This document shows positions 25,863-35,768 of a stretch of 64,000 nt of DNA, piece after piece. This DNA is from Arcicella sp038230735 (GTDB lineage Bacteria > Bacteroidota > Bacteroidia > Cytophagales > Spirosomataceae), in NCBI GenBank assembly GCA_038230735.1, contig JBBRMR010000013.1:1-64000 (forward strand), read 5' to 3'. Position numbers and translations under genes: made by a program. Every line of letters starts with the position of its first letter. The first letter of the stretch is position 1. The notes beneath the pieces were generated by a model. It saw nothing but the letters and a program-made list of their open reading frames with translations. It had not been told where the DNA came from and searched no databases.

Positions 25863-26059
25863 ATTTTTTATCTCGTACTGTTGTTAATATCTTCACCGCA
25901 ACGTCAGGATAATAAGAAACATTTTATTCATTCTCTACCTGATCTTACGGCAATATTGTCTTTCAAAACAAACTGCATAGAAATCTTCCAAAAAAATCCA
26001 AAAACCCCAATTCAAAATATTTTTCGTAATTTGCACTTCTATCTCATTAGCCCCAAATT

Positions 26060-29000
26060 ATGCCCATTCCTTTATTTTCTGAACGAAATATTAAGCCTGA
26101 AAACATCAATAATTTACCCATCGAAAACGCCGAAGCCAAACGAAAAATCATCGAAAATTGGCAAAAGGGCATTGTTTCGGGTAAAATTTTGAGCCAAAAC
26201 GAAAAGAAACTCCAATCCGAATTTCTCAATAAAATTTTTGGGGAAGTTTTGGGCTATGCCTACGAAAAACACTTGGAGACTTGGCAACTCGAAAATGAAT
26301 TAAAAGTAAATCTGGACGGCAGAACGCCCGACGGTGCTTTGGGATATTTCAGTTTTCAAGTGGGCAAAATCCAGCAAAAAGTTTCGGCAGTTATCGAACT
26401 CAAAGGACCGCTTACCAACCTTGATAAAAAGCAAAATCGGGCGGATTTCAAGGGTACGCCCGTGGAACAGGCGTTCAGCTACGTGCCTAAACTCTCGGGG
26501 GAATGTGCTTGGGTGATTGTGTCTAATTGCGTTGAGATTCGCCTCTATCGTTATACCCTCGGCATGGGGTCTTATGAACGTTTTGATATTTTGGAATTGC
26601 TCCAAAACGGCAATTTCAAGCGTTTTTGCTACATTCTGCAACAGGGACAACTGTTTTTGGACGTTACGGATGCCCCCATTGAAAAGGTTTTTCAAAGCCG
26701 TGAACAGGAACTCAAAAACATTACCAACGGATTTTATAATCAATGTAAAGACCTCCGTGAAAAACTTTTTACCCAAATTCGCCGAGACAATACCGCCATT
26801 CCTTCGGTTGATTTATTGCGATGTACCCAAAAACTGATTGACCGCCTTTTGTTCATGTGTTTTGTTCGTGATTTGGACATTGTTCAGAACATGATTAATG
26901 CCGTGGAAAGAGCCGTTGCTGAATCCTTTGACCAAGAGGAAGATGCCCTTTGGCATCAACTCAAATACGCTTTTGTGGCTTTGGACAAGGGTTATGTCAA
27001 AAAGAATATTCCACCCTTCAACGGCGGGCTTTTCAGACGGGACGAATTGCTGGAAAATTTGGTGGTGAAGGATATGAGATTGTCAGAATTTATGACCTTC
27101 TTGAACCGATATAATTATCAGAATGAACTGAATATCAACGTTTTAGGGCATATTTTTGAGCAATCTATTTCGGATATTGAGGACATGAAATCCCGCCTTC
27201 AAACCGAAGAACCCCTTTTTGAGGGGATTCATGAAAGTAAAAACGTTGCTTCCAACGGGGCGGGGGCTTCGTCTAAACGCAAAGCCGATGGCGTGTTTTA
27301 TACCCCTGAATACATCACTCGCTACATGGTGGAACAAGCCCTCGGAAGTTTTTTGGAGGAAGCCGAACATCAGATTTTCTCGGACATGAATATCACCGAA
27401 CTGCCTGTTTTGACGGTCTTGGATTATGAAACGGTGGACATGGATTTGCAGGGACGTTCTACCCAAAACCCGAATATTACGTTGCATATTCAATACTGGG
27501 AAAGTTACGAAATCATCCTCCGTAAAATCAGAGTCATTGACCCCGCTTGTGGTTCTGGGGCGTTTCTAACGCAGGTTTTTGATTATCTCTATGAACGTTG
27601 GCGGGTGATGAAAACCGAAATAAACCGCCTCACAACGCCCTATAAAAAGCAATTACGGGACTTGGAAGCCCTCCAAAAATTTGGGAACGATGGCTTTTCA
27701 GGGGCGGGTTTTGATGAGTGGAATATCAAGAAAAATATTATCCAAAACAACCTTTTTGGCGTGGATTTGAACCCCGAATCCGTGGAAATTACCAAGCTGA
27801 GTTTGTGGATGAAAACTGCCAATAAAAAAGAGAAATTGGCGGATATGGACGGCAACATCAAACAAGGCAATAGTCTGATTGATGACCCCGATTTTTCAGA
27901 TTCGCCCTTCGACTGGCAAAGTAATTTTGCCGAAGTTTTTGCCGATGGGGGTTTTGATATTGTGGTGGGGAATCCGCCGTATGTTCGGCAGGAATTATTG
28001 GGCAAAACCAATAAGGAATTTTACGCCCAAAGATTCCCCAACGTGGGCAACGGTACGGCAGATTTATACGTTTATTTTTATGAATTGGGTTTATCCATCC
28101 TGAAACCAGCGGGCTTTCTTTCCTACATTACGCCCAACAAATGGTTCAAGACAAAATACGGTAGAGAACTTCGCCATTATCTGCAACCTTTTGATATTCA
28201 ACAGATTATAGACTTTTTTGAATTGAAAATATTTGAAGATGCCGCCACCGAACCACAAATTATTTTACTGAAAAACCAAAATGCTACTACTGATTTTGAT
28301 TACCTGCCCGTGAAACTTACCCAAGATTTTGTGGAAAGAAAATTACCGCCCATTACCATCCATAAACAAAACCTCCAAGATTCTGAATGGGTTTTTGCCG
28401 ATGATTCCGTAAATAATATTCTGGAAAAATTACAGAAAAATTCGGTTTCTTTGGATGAATATACCAAGGGAGGAATAAAATTTGGCATTAAAACGGGTTT
28501 GAATAAAGCCTTTATTATTGATAAAAATACCAAAGAAAATATTATCAAAAAAGACCCCAAAAGTGCCGAATTGATTAAACCTTACACCCAAGCAACGGAT
28601 ATTAAAGCTTGGCATTTGGAAAATAAAGGCGACTGGTTTTTCATTAATACGGGTTTTAAAACTGAAATTTCTGCCAATAATTACCGTGGTGTTTATGAAT
28701 ATTTAAAGCCATTTGAGAAAGAATTAACAGCTCGTTCTGACCAAGGAAAAACGCCTTATAATTTGAGGGCGTGTGATTATTATGAGGAATTTGAAAAGCC
28801 TAAAATTCTTTATATCCATACGGCAATAAATCCTCATTTTTATTACGATTCTGAAACCTACTTTGTAAATAATAATGCTTACATGATTGCTAATGTAGAT
28901 TTATTTCTATCGGCTTGGTTAAATTCCGCTGTTTTTAGTTTTTACAAAAAGTTAATATTTCCAGCCTTTGGTGATGCAGCAACGGATGGAAGAGTTCGAT

Positions 29001-29410
29001 TAAATGCTGATAAAATGGTAAAAGTACCCATCCCCATTTTAACGGATGAACAAAAAGCTCCCTTCATCCAAAAAGCCGAAATGATGTTAGCGATGAACAA
29101 GGCTTTGTATGAAAGTAGTCAAAGTTTCTTGTCAGTAGTTCGCACGGAATTAAAGGTCGAGAAAATCAGTGAGAAATTAGAAAACTGGTATAAAATGCCC
29201 TACGAAGGTTTTGTGTTGGAAGTCAAGAAACAAAGGGGAGGTTTCCGAGATTTAAACCAACAGATGGAATGGCAGGGGTTTTTCAAAGAAAATCAGGCAA
29301 AAGCGGTGGCTTTGCAGGAGGAAATCAATGCTACTAATACAGAAATAGACGATATGGTTTTTGGGTTATACGACCTCACATCGGAGGAGATTGGGATTGT
29401 GCGGGGGTAA
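26060..29410 (+). CDS. Type IIG restriction-methylation protein (Eco57I-like N6-adenine methylase fusion)
   Basis: A 1116-residue single-chain restriction and modification enzyme. The N-terminal nuclease part carries a PD-(D/E)xK pattern: PD at residues 90-91 and ELK at 113-115 in VIELKGPLTN. The methyltransferase follows, with motif I IDPACGSGAFL at about 493-502 and motif IV NPPY at about 637-640, the form used by N6-adenine methylases. A C-terminal target-recognition region (TaqI-like) begins near residue 760. Such enzymes modify one or both strands of their site and cut unmodified DNA; the recognition site cannot be read. There is no separate S, M or R gene. It is followed by a decayed PIN module, which suggests a small defence or accessory island. 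Confidence 0.9.
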   Translation: MPIPLFSERNIKPENINNLPIENAEAKRKIIENWQKGIVSGKILSQNEKKLQSEFLNKIFGEVLGYAYEKHLETWQLENELKVNLDGRTPDGALGYFSFQVGKIQQKVSAVIELKGPLTNLDKKQNRADFKGTPVEQAFSYVPKLSGECAWVIVSNCVEIRLYRYTLGMGSYERFDILELLQNGNFKRFCYILQQGQLFLDVTDAPIEKVFQSREQELKNITNGFYNQCKDLREKLFTQIRRDNTAIPSVDLLRCTQKLIDRLLFMCFVRDLDIVQNMINAVERAVAESFDQEEDALWHQLKYAFVALDKGYVKKNIPPFNGGLFRRDELLENLVVKDMRLSEFMTFLNRYNYQNELNINVLGHIFEQSISDIEDMKSRLQTEEPLFEGIHESKNVASNGAGASSKRKADGVFYTPEYITRYMVEQALGSFLEEAEHQIFSDMNITELPVLTVLDYETVDMDLQGRSTQNPNITLHIQYWESYEIILRKIRVIDPACGSGAFLTQVFDYLYERWRVMKTEINRLTTPYKKQLRDLEALQKFGNDGFSGAGFDEWNIKKNIIQNNLFGVDLNPESVEITKLSLWMKTANKKEKLADMDGNIKQGNSLIDDPDFSDSPFDWQSNFAEVFADGGFDIVVGNPPYVRQELLGKTNKEFYAQRFPNVGNGTADLYVYFYELGLSILKPAGFLSYITPNKWFKTKYGRELRHYLQPFDIQQIIDFFELKIFEDAATEPQIILLKNQNATTDFDYLPVKLTQDFVERKLPPITIHKQNLQDSEWVFADDSVNNILEKLQKNSVSLDEYTKGGIKFGIKTGLNKAFIIDKNTKENIIKKDPKSAELIKPYTQATDIKAWHLENKGDWFFINTGFKTEISANNYRGVYEYLKPFEKELTARSDQGKTPYNLRACDYYEEFEKPKILYIHTAINPHFYYDSETYFVNNNAYMIANVDLFLSAWLNSAVFSFYKKLIFPAFGDAATDGRVRLNADKMVKVPIPILTDEQKAPFIQKAEMMLAMNKALYESSQSFLSVVRTELKVEKISEKLENWYKMPYEGFVLEVKKQRGGFRDLNQQMEWQGFFKENQAKAVALQEEINATNTEIDDMVFGLYDLTSEEIGIVRG

Positions 29411-29419
29411 AATTTTGAT

Positions 29420-29427
29420 TATATTTG
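29420..29427 (+). promoter_or_regulatory. -7 box (TATATTTG) of the PIN module
   Basis: TATATTTG matches TAnnTTTG, with TTG at 29397-29399 as a -33 element 20 bp upstream. It points to a transcript start near 29434, just before the antitoxin ATG at 29446, and makes the PIN module independent of the restriction gene. Confidence 0.55.
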
Positions 29428-29445
29428 ACACAAAATAATAAAAAT

Positions 29446-29673
29446 ATGATGACGACAATTCATGAAACAAGAGATGGCTTTGTAGTAGATGGCATGGAGA
29501 TTCCTCGACTCCAAAAGGGAAAACTAAATATCTATAAACCTGAGCAAATGAAGGCAATAGGTACGGATATATTCCTTGATTTAGTAGCTCAAAAAATATC
29601 CATCGCTATTCCAGATTTTGAATTCAGTGAGGCTGAATTGAAAGCAATGGATAAACTTTTGGAAGAAGACTAA
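29446..29673 (+). CDS. Antitoxin-type partner of a broken PIN toxin
   Basis: A 75-residue acidic protein starting MMTTIHETRDGFVVDGMEIP. The N-terminal half looks strand-rich, the C-terminal half is helical and ends DKLLEED, as in many VapB-like proteins whose tail masks the toxin active site; the fold is not recognised with certainty. It ends 3 bp before the PIN reading frame. The frame is intact although the toxin is interrupted. Two ATG codons stand in tandem (29446 and 29449). Confidence 0.65.
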   Translation: MMTTIHETRDGFVVDGMEIPRLQKGKLNIYKPEQMKAIGTDIFLDLVAQKISIAIPDFEFSEAELKAMDKLLEED

Positions 29674-29676
29674 GCC

Positions 29677-30075
29677 ATGATTTACGATACAAATTATATT
29701 ATTCGTCATATTCGGCAACAAATCCCGATGTCTTCGAGAGTGGTTATTCCGATTGTTGTGGCAGGTGAATTGCAAGCCTTTGCACTGAAATCTGACTGGG
29801 GAGAAGTTAGAAAAGCACTTCTTACTGATATTTTAGACTAATTCCCAATTGCCGACCTCAACATGGAGATTGTGGAAATCTATGCCCAAGTAGATGCGTA
29901 TAGTCAAGGTAAGTTAAATAATAAACCCCTTCCACAAGGGTTATCTGCAAGGAACATGGATAAAAATGACCTCTGGATTGCGGCAACATCTTTATATTTT
30001 GATTTTGAATTATTCACTGCCGATAATGATTTTGACCATTTAGTCTCCTTCGGTTTGAGACTCAAAAAATTGTAG
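29677..30075 (+). pseudogene. PIN-domain (VapC-like) toxin interrupted by an in-frame stop
   Basis: Read through, the frame encodes 132 residues with PIN landmarks: D4 in IYDTNYIIR, E31 in VVAGELQAF, then MDKNDLWIAATS and LFTADNDFDHL for the last two acidic positions. Codon 55 is TAA (29839-29841) in the phrase TTTTAGAC-TAA-TTCCCAATT, with no frame change on either side. The rest of the frame is open to 30075. The stop splits the active-site residues between a 54-residue N-terminal piece and a C-terminal piece that has an internal ATG at 29863. A one-base change (CAA, GAA or similar to TAA) or a sequencing error is enough to explain it. Confidence 0.85.
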
Positions 30076-30119
30076 AGATACAAGGCTCTAATTTTGAAGT
30101 CTATTCGAGTTTTAACCAC

Positions 30120-30155
30120 AAAAAGCCCCTCCCGATAATCAGGAGGGGCTTTTTT
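30120..30155. terminator. Terminator between the PIN module and the TonB receptor gene
   Basis: AAAAAGCCCCTCC pairs with GGAGGGGCTTTTT around a short loop. It serves both convergent units. Confidence 0.9.
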
Positions 30156-30178
30156 ATATTTCAAAATACTGAAAATTC

Positions 30179-32983
30179 TTAGAAACGAACCTGCAAATTT
30201 GCATTAAACATCGTTCCTAACTGACTGAATTGTGAACCGTTATAACCAAGAATATCATAACGACCACTGAATCCTAAGTCAGCTCTCAATAATGCTTTTT
30301 TCTCAGGCGTATTGATTGCCGATTCTCCTTTTGCATTCTGAGCAATCAAATCCCATTTAGGCAAAATATTCAAGAAATTATTTACGTTTGCCGTGAAAGA
30401 TACATTTTTGCTGAAATTATATCCTACGCTCAAATCAGAAACAACTGCTGGCGTAAATACCGCTTTAATGTTTTCCATGTCTCCACCACCATTATCCAAA
30501 TCTTGGAATTTAGTTGAACCAAACAGGGTATTAGCCAAGTTGAAGTTAAACTTTTTAATCGAATAATTGAAAGAAAGAATTGCCTTGTACTGTGGACGAC
30601 TTTCCGTTAAGAGAGATTTAATTTGCGTGTTCAAAATACTTGAACCAGCATCAGCAATTGCTTTTGGCGTGGTTGGATTTCCTTCAATTGAATTATTCAA
30701 TACAAAATTTCCAGCCAAATTAACGCCCAATTTACCCATTCCTAATCCTATATTTCTGTACGAAACAACATAGTCTAAACCTGTATTAACGGTTTCAATT
30801 CCGTTGATAAAGAACTGAACGCTCGCTAAATCATAATTACCTGCTCCCACCGATGTTCCTTTCAAAATTCTGCCTAAATCAGTGGTTGGAACGGCTAAGT
30901 TTTTATCCCCCGTGCTGATTGATGAACTATATACAATTCTGTCTGTAACCCTGATGCTGTAATAATCAACGGTAATGCTAAGATTTTTAGAAGGATTAAA
31001 ACCTAATCCGAAAGTAATATTGGTTGATTGTTCTGGTTTCAGGCTTGGAATTCCCAAAGCACGAGCTTGTGCCGAACGGTTATTGAACAAGCCTGATAAC
31101 TGGATTGTACCGCCTGAAAATGCCGCCTGAACTGATTGGGCATAGATTTGGTGAAGAGAAGGAGCTCTAAATCCTGTTGAAACTGAACCTCTTAATACCA
31201 CTTTATCATCCGCTAATTTATAACGAGACGCTACTTTCCAAACTGCTTTTGAGCCAAAATCAGAATAGTTTTCTAAACGAGCCGTTCCGTTAATTAAAAA
31301 GTCTTTTGAAAAATCATAATTCAAGTCTAAATAGGCACCAATATTGAAACGATTGTTTACGCCAGCATTTATTTTATTAATACCTGGAAAAGAGTTTGAA
31401 CCCTGTCTATCGTAAGATGCTTCATCACCCGCAACAATGGTGTAGGATTCTGAACGGGCTTCCATACCAAATCCAATGCCTAATTGGTCAGTAACAGATT
31501 TTGTAACGTCAATATTACCCACAATATGGTTGAACCCGTATCCGCCTGGTTTGAAACGAGTTGGACTTGCTTTCCCCAATGAACGGTTTACGGTATTATC
31601 AACGGTGTAAGTTTGAGTATTTCCACCAATCGTTAAACTTCCATCGTGTTTCCACCCGTTTGTTTCACCTTTCAAGCCTAAGGTTGCATTATAATCAACT
31701 AAATCTCCCTCAAAAGTTGGAACGTAACCAATATATCCTTTGTATAAATCGACTTTATCTTCCGTTGGAAAAGCCAAAGTAGCGGCAGTCAAATAATTCT
31801 TACCACCATTATCCGTTGGGCTGTGTAATAAACCACGGTCTTGTCTCCAATATGGAGTACGGAAGTTGGCAAAACTGGTTACTCTCTTCACAACCATAGC
31901 GGCATTACCATAAAATTCATTATCGCCTACTGGTATTCCAAAATTTACTAAGAATTTAGCGGCAGTTGTTTCTCCTGAGCCGTTGATGTTATTTCCCGTT
32001 GGATAATCTTTTAAATAAGTGGTAATGAGTGCATCCGAGGCGGCATCACCACCAAAAGCACCTTTTTCAGATGGAAGATAAATATTAGTTGAACGCACCG
32101 CAGAATTTTGCTGAGAGAAATCAACCGTATAATTTACAAATCCTTTCGTTCCAAAATTTGCACCACTGTTCAAAGCCAAACCATACATTCCACCGTCTCC
32201 CGCAGAAGTGATTCCTGAATTGAAATTTAAAGAAGTGTATTCGTATTTATCCTTCAAAATGATGTTCATTACTCCCGCAATGGCATCAGAACCGTATTGA
32301 GCAGATGCACCATCACGTAAAATCTCAACCCGTTTAATAGCTTGTTGAGGAATGGCTGAAATATCAACCCCAGTTTCTCCACGACCAGGCGAGAATTGAA
32401 CGTACAATAATGAACTTAAATTTTTACGCTTTCCATTAATTAAAACTAATGAACGGCTTGGTCCCATATTACGAATTTCCCAAGGGTCTAAAAGGGTCGT
32501 GGCATCATTCACGGGCGTATTTACCGTATTGAAAGATGGAACGGTGTATTGTAATGCTTTATCAAACGTAGTTTGACCAGTCATTTTCAAATCGGCTGAA
32601 CCAATAATATCAATGGGAACAGCCGCATCAGTAACGGTACGCTGAACGTTACGGCTACCCGTTGAAACCACCACTTCGTCCAAAATACTCATTGAAGCGA
32701 CTAAGGCAATGTTCAATTCGCCCGAGGCAGGAATTTCCACATCCATAGACGTGTAACCCACTGACGAAACGCTCAATTTTGTGGCACTTTCTACTACTTT
32801 GATGGTAAATTTTCCATCAGAACCAGTAACGGTTCCAGTTTTAGCATTTTTAATCGTTACGCCTGGAAGCGAAGACCCGTCTTTTGAATCGGTAATTTTA
32901 CCCATTACGGTTTTGGTTTGGGCATTGATTTGCAAGGTAAATCCAAGCATGGCAAAGACTACCAAGAGAAGAATTTTTTTCAT
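30179..32983 (-). CDS. TonB-dependent outer-membrane receptor with CarboxypepD_reg-like domain
   Basis: A 934-residue outer-membrane protein. The signal peptide MKKILLLVVFAMLGFTLQINA is followed by a CarboxypepD_reg-like domain (GKITDSKDGSSLPGVTIKN), a plug domain (DVSTGSRNVQRTV-type start, ILRDGASAQYGSDAIAGVMN), and a beta-barrel that ends in an aromatic residue-rich strand (MFNANLQVRF). It lacks a SusD partner. The plug motif RDGASAQYGSDAIAGV is common to receptors of the iron or vitamin type in this phylum; the substrate is unknown. The frame runs back to 33037, but the start at 32983 gives the signal peptide. Confidence 0.9.
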   Translation of the reverse strand: MKKILLLVVFAMLGFTLQINAQTKTVMGKITDSKDGSSLPGVTIKNAKTGTVTGSDGKFTIKVVESATKLSVSSVGYTSMDVEIPASGELNIALVASMSILDEVVVSTGSRNVQRTVTDAAVPIDIIGSADLKMTGQTTFDKALQYTVPSFNTVNTPVNDATTLLDPWEIRNMGPSRSLVLINGKRKNLSSLLYVQFSPGRGETGVDISAIPQQAIKRVEILRDGASAQYGSDAIAGVMNIILKDKYEYTSLNFNSGITSAGDGGMYGLALNSGANFGTKGFVNYTVDFSQQNSAVRSTNIYLPSEKGAFGGDAASDALITTYLKDYPTGNNINGSGETTAAKFLVNFGIPVGDNEFYGNAAMVVKRVTSFANFRTPYWRQDRGLLHSPTDNGGKNYLTAATLAFPTEDKVDLYKGYIGYVPTFEGDLVDYNATLGLKGETNGWKHDGSLTIGGNTQTYTVDNTVNRSLGKASPTRFKPGGYGFNHIVGNIDVTKSVTDQLGIGFGMEARSESYTIVAGDEASYDRQGSNSFPGINKINAGVNNRFNIGAYLDLNYDFSKDFLINGTARLENYSDFGSKAVWKVASRYKLADDKVVLRGSVSTGFRAPSLHQIYAQSVQAAFSGGTIQLSGLFNNRSAQARALGIPSLKPEQSTNITFGLGFNPSKNLSITVDYYSIRVTDRIVYSSSISTGDKNLAVPTTDLGRILKGTSVGAGNYDLASVQFFINGIETVNTGLDYVVSYRNIGLGMGKLGVNLAGNFVLNNSIEGNPTTPKAIADAGSSILNTQIKSLLTESRPQYKAILSFNYSIKKFNFNLANTLFGSTKFQDLDNGGGDMENIKAVFTPAVVSDLSVGYNFSKNVSFTANVNNFLNILPKWDLIAQNAKGESAINTPEKKALLRADLGFSGRYDILGYNGSQFSQLGTMFNANLQVRF

Positions 32984-33257
32984 GTGATTTTTAGAAAAGA
33001 TTAATAATAGTTTGTCAAATTGAGGTTTCACCATCAACTTGTTTGCTGTTTAACTCTAAAAACAGAATATAGTTTGCAATTGTCAGCAAAAAAATTCTTC
33101 CAAGTGAATCATATTTTTAGTGAGATTTTCGTTTTAGCAGCTTTTGCGGATAACCGAAGCCTTTCACCATAATTGATTAGCGAAAGGCTTTACAAGAATA
33201 ATACGCTCTTCTACGCTTTTCTTTTAGGGTTTTATTTATAATTAATCTAAATAAATT

Positions 33258-33288
33258 TTTGTTTGTATTTTTCTCGTTTGTAAATTTG
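33258..33288 (+). promoter_or_regulatory. Bacteroidota promoter (TTTG-N19-TAAATTTG) of the iron cassette
   Basis: The -33 box TTTG at 33258-33261 and -7 box TAAATTTG at 33281-33288 match the Bacteroidota primary-sigma consensus with the usual 19-bp spacing. Transcription should start near 33295, next to the Fur-like operator. Confidence 0.75.
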
Positions 33289-33296
33289 TTTATTAT

Positions 33297-33311
33297 TTAG
33301 AATCAGTCTAA
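33297..33311 (+). promoter_or_regulatory. Fur-box-like operator (TTAGAAT-C-AGTCTAA)
   Basis: A 7-1-7 inverted repeat, TTAGAAT/AGTCTAA, six of seven positions paired. It sits between the -7 box and the ATG at 33326, overlapping or just after the expected transcript start, where a repressor would block transcription. The 7-1-7 layout is that of Fur-family boxes; a DtxR-type repressor is a second option. Confidence 0.6.
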
Positions 33312-33325
33312 TAACAGATAAGTAA

Positions 33326-35737
33326 ATGACAAAAATATATTCGATAATTACCATTTTGATTTTATTGACGTTTAAAAGTAATGGGCAAAGTCAAAATGGA
33401 CAGATAAAAGGGATTGTTAAAGATGAAAAAGGGCTTACTCTTCCCGATTTGAGCGTAACATTAAAAGGGAAAAAGATAGGGACAAAAACGGATGAAAAAG
33501 GTTTCTTTAAACTCAATAATCTTGCTTCGGGTGAATATACCCTTGAAATATCGGGGGTTAATTATCAAACATTTTCCCAAAAAGTAATCTTAAAAAATGC
33601 GGAAATTATTTCTCTAAATTTAACCCTGATTGAGAAAATCACGGAATTAGCCGAAACCCAAGTAAAAGGCTACCGTGCCTTGAACGGTGTGGGTAAATTG
33701 GGCGAAGTAGAATACGATATTATTCTGTCGGGAAAAAAAAATGAAGTCTTGGTTTTGGATAGTATCAACGCCAATACCGCCTTGAATACGACCCGCCAAA
33801 TCTTGGGAAAAATCCCTGGTTTTAACGTTTCAGAAACCGAAGGAAGTGGGTTTCCAAGCAATGGAATAGCTTTTAGAGGGTTGAATCCCGTGCAATCGGT
33901 GGAGATGAACACTCGCCAAAATGGGTATAATATTGCGGCGGATATTTCCGGTTATCCCGAAACTTATTACGTGCCAGCGATGGAAGCCATCCAACGCATT
34001 GAGGTAATCAGGGGGGCATCTTCTTTACAATTCGGACCGCAATTTGGGGGTATTGTCAATTACGTTACTCGTGATGGAGCGAAAGATAAACCCTTGGAAA
34101 TCAGCGTACAACAAACCATTGGCAGTTTTGGATTGTTCAATAATTACGTTTCAGTGGGTGGTACAAAAGGCAAATTCAACTACTTTGCCTATACGCAATA
34201 TCGCCGAGTGGAAGGCTGGCGACCCAACTCTGGATTAAGCCAAATTTCGGGTTTTGCTAAAGTTAGTTATCAAGCCAATTCACGATTAAAATTGGGTTTA
34301 GAATACTCCATTCTCAGAAATAAAATCCAAATGCCAGGCGGATTTACCGATGAACAATTCGCCAAGAATAGCCAAGATTCTTACCGTTCTCGCAACTGGT
34401 TGGATAGCCCTTGGAATATCCTGACGGCAACGGCTGATTATCAAATTTCTCCCAAAACACTTTTGACAATAAAATCTGCCTTCATGCTGAGCCAACGGAA
34501 TTTAGTGTGGCGAAATGAAGATGGGGGACCCGTCGCTTTAGATTTGATCGATTCGACTACGCTTAAATACATCAACCGAGAAGTTCAGCGGGAAAGTTTC
34601 CAAAATAATACCACTGAAGTTCGTTTATTGTCAAATTATTCCTTGGGAAAAATGAATAATACCGTGGCAATGGGCTTACGATATTATTACGGAAAAATGC
34701 ACCGTCAGGGCGGGGGAACGGGAACAACGGGTTCAGATTTTGACCTCACTTTATTGAGTAAAGGTTACGAATACGATTTAAATTTCACCACCACCAACGT
34801 TGCTCCATTTATTGAAAATATTTTCAGAATTAGTGACAATTTTTCCCTGACCCCTGGGGTAAGATTTGAGTTTTTGAACTCCACCGCCAAAGGATTTACC
34901 ACGGACGAAGACAACTTACAGAAAACTGATAAATCTAAGAATCGTTATATTTTGTTATTGGGAATGGGCTTGCAATACAAGACCTCAGAAAGCAATAATA
35001 TTTATGCCAATTGGTCGCAAGCCTACCGCCCCTTGGACTATTCAACGCTAACTCCCTTTGGCGTTTTATCGAAAATTGACCCCAACATGAAGGATGCCAA
35101 AGGCTATAATGCGGATTTTGGGTATCGAGGCACCATCAAGAATTTCTTTAATTTTGACATTGGCGGATTCTATCTTTCCTACGAAAATAGAGTTGGTTTA
35201 ATCTCGCTTAAAGATGCTAATGGCAATGATTACACCTACCGTACCAACGTAGCCAATAGTATTCATAAAGGCATTGAGGCGTATTTAGACCTCAGTATTA
35301 CCAAATTACTACTCCCAAATTCTCAGGTTGGACATCTAAGTATCTTCAACTCACTTGCCTACGTGGATGCCAAATATACCACGGGGGAGTTCAAAGGTAA
35401 ACAAGTGGAATACGCTCCCAAAACGATTAATCGCTTGGGAATTATTTATAGTTTTAAAGGTTTTTCGACCACTTTCCAAATCAGTAATACCGCCCAATCT
35501 TTTGGCGATGCAAATAATACGATAAAGAGTGAAGATGCCTTAGTGGGTATTATTCCAGCCTATCAAGTCATTGACTGGTCGGGAACGTATAAGTTCAAAA
35601 AGTACAATTTCAAAGCGGGGGTAAATAACTTAGCTGATGCCCGTTATTTCACCCGCAGAACGGACGAATATCCAGGGCCAGGGATTATCCCATCGGTTGC
35701 TCGAAACTTTTATTTAAGTGTTGGCGTAAAATTCTAA
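33326..35737 (+). CDS. TonB-dependent iron-type receptor (FecA-like)
   Basis: An 803-residue outer-membrane receptor. A signal peptide (MTKIYSIITILILLTFKSNGQ) precedes a CarboxypepD_reg-like domain (GIVKDEKGLTLPDLSV), a plug with VEMNTRQNGYNIAADISGYPETYYVPAMEA split over several strands, IRGASSLQFGPQFGGIVN and a 22-strand type barrel ending YLSVGVKF. Similar receptors with the GPQFGGIVNY plug motif are FecA-like. It is the first gene of an operon with imelysin and a di-heme oxidoreductase, and it lies behind a Fur-like box, so ferric iron or a chelate is the probable substrate (inference). Confidence 0.9.
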   Translation: MTKIYSIITILILLTFKSNGQSQNGQIKGIVKDEKGLTLPDLSVTLKGKKIGTKTDEKGFFKLNNLASGEYTLEISGVNYQTFSQKVILKNAEIISLNLTLIEKITELAETQVKGYRALNGVGKLGEVEYDIILSGKKNEVLVLDSINANTALNTTRQILGKIPGFNVSETEGSGFPSNGIAFRGLNPVQSVEMNTRQNGYNIAADISGYPETYYVPAMEAIQRIEVIRGASSLQFGPQFGGIVNYVTRDGAKDKPLEISVQQTIGSFGLFNNYVSVGGTKGKFNYFAYTQYRRVEGWRPNSGLSQISGFAKVSYQANSRLKLGLEYSILRNKIQMPGGFTDEQFAKNSQDSYRSRNWLDSPWNILTATADYQISPKTLLTIKSAFMLSQRNLVWRNEDGGPVALDLIDSTTLKYINREVQRESFQNNTTEVRLLSNYSLGKMNNTVAMGLRYYYGKMHRQGGGTGTTGSDFDLTLLSKGYEYDLNFTTTNVAPFIENIFRISDNFSLTPGVRFEFLNSTAKGFTTDEDNLQKTDKSKNRYILLLGMGLQYKTSESNNIYANWSQAYRPLDYSTLTPFGVLSKIDPNMKDAKGYNADFGYRGTIKNFFNFDIGGFYLSYENRVGLISLKDANGNDYTYRTNVANSIHKGIEAYLDLSITKLLLPNSQVGHLSIFNSLAYVDAKYTTGEFKGKQVEYAPKTINRLGIIYSFKGFSTTFQISNTAQSFGDANNTIKSEDALVGIIPAYQVIDWSGTYKFKKYNFKAGVNNLADARYFTRRTDEYPGPGIIPSVARNFYLSVGVKF

Positions 35738-35768
35738 AAGGCTTTTTATTTTCAAAATAGACAAGATA

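Noticed and set aside
25881..26192. 103-residue frame before the type IIG gene
   Set aside because: It overlaps the restriction gene start in another frame and has intergenic composition.
26060..29410. BREX or DISARM system around the methylase
   Set aside because: There is no PglZ, BrxC, helicase or phospholipase gene nearby; the single chain with PD-(D/E)xK and NPPY is enough for type IIG.
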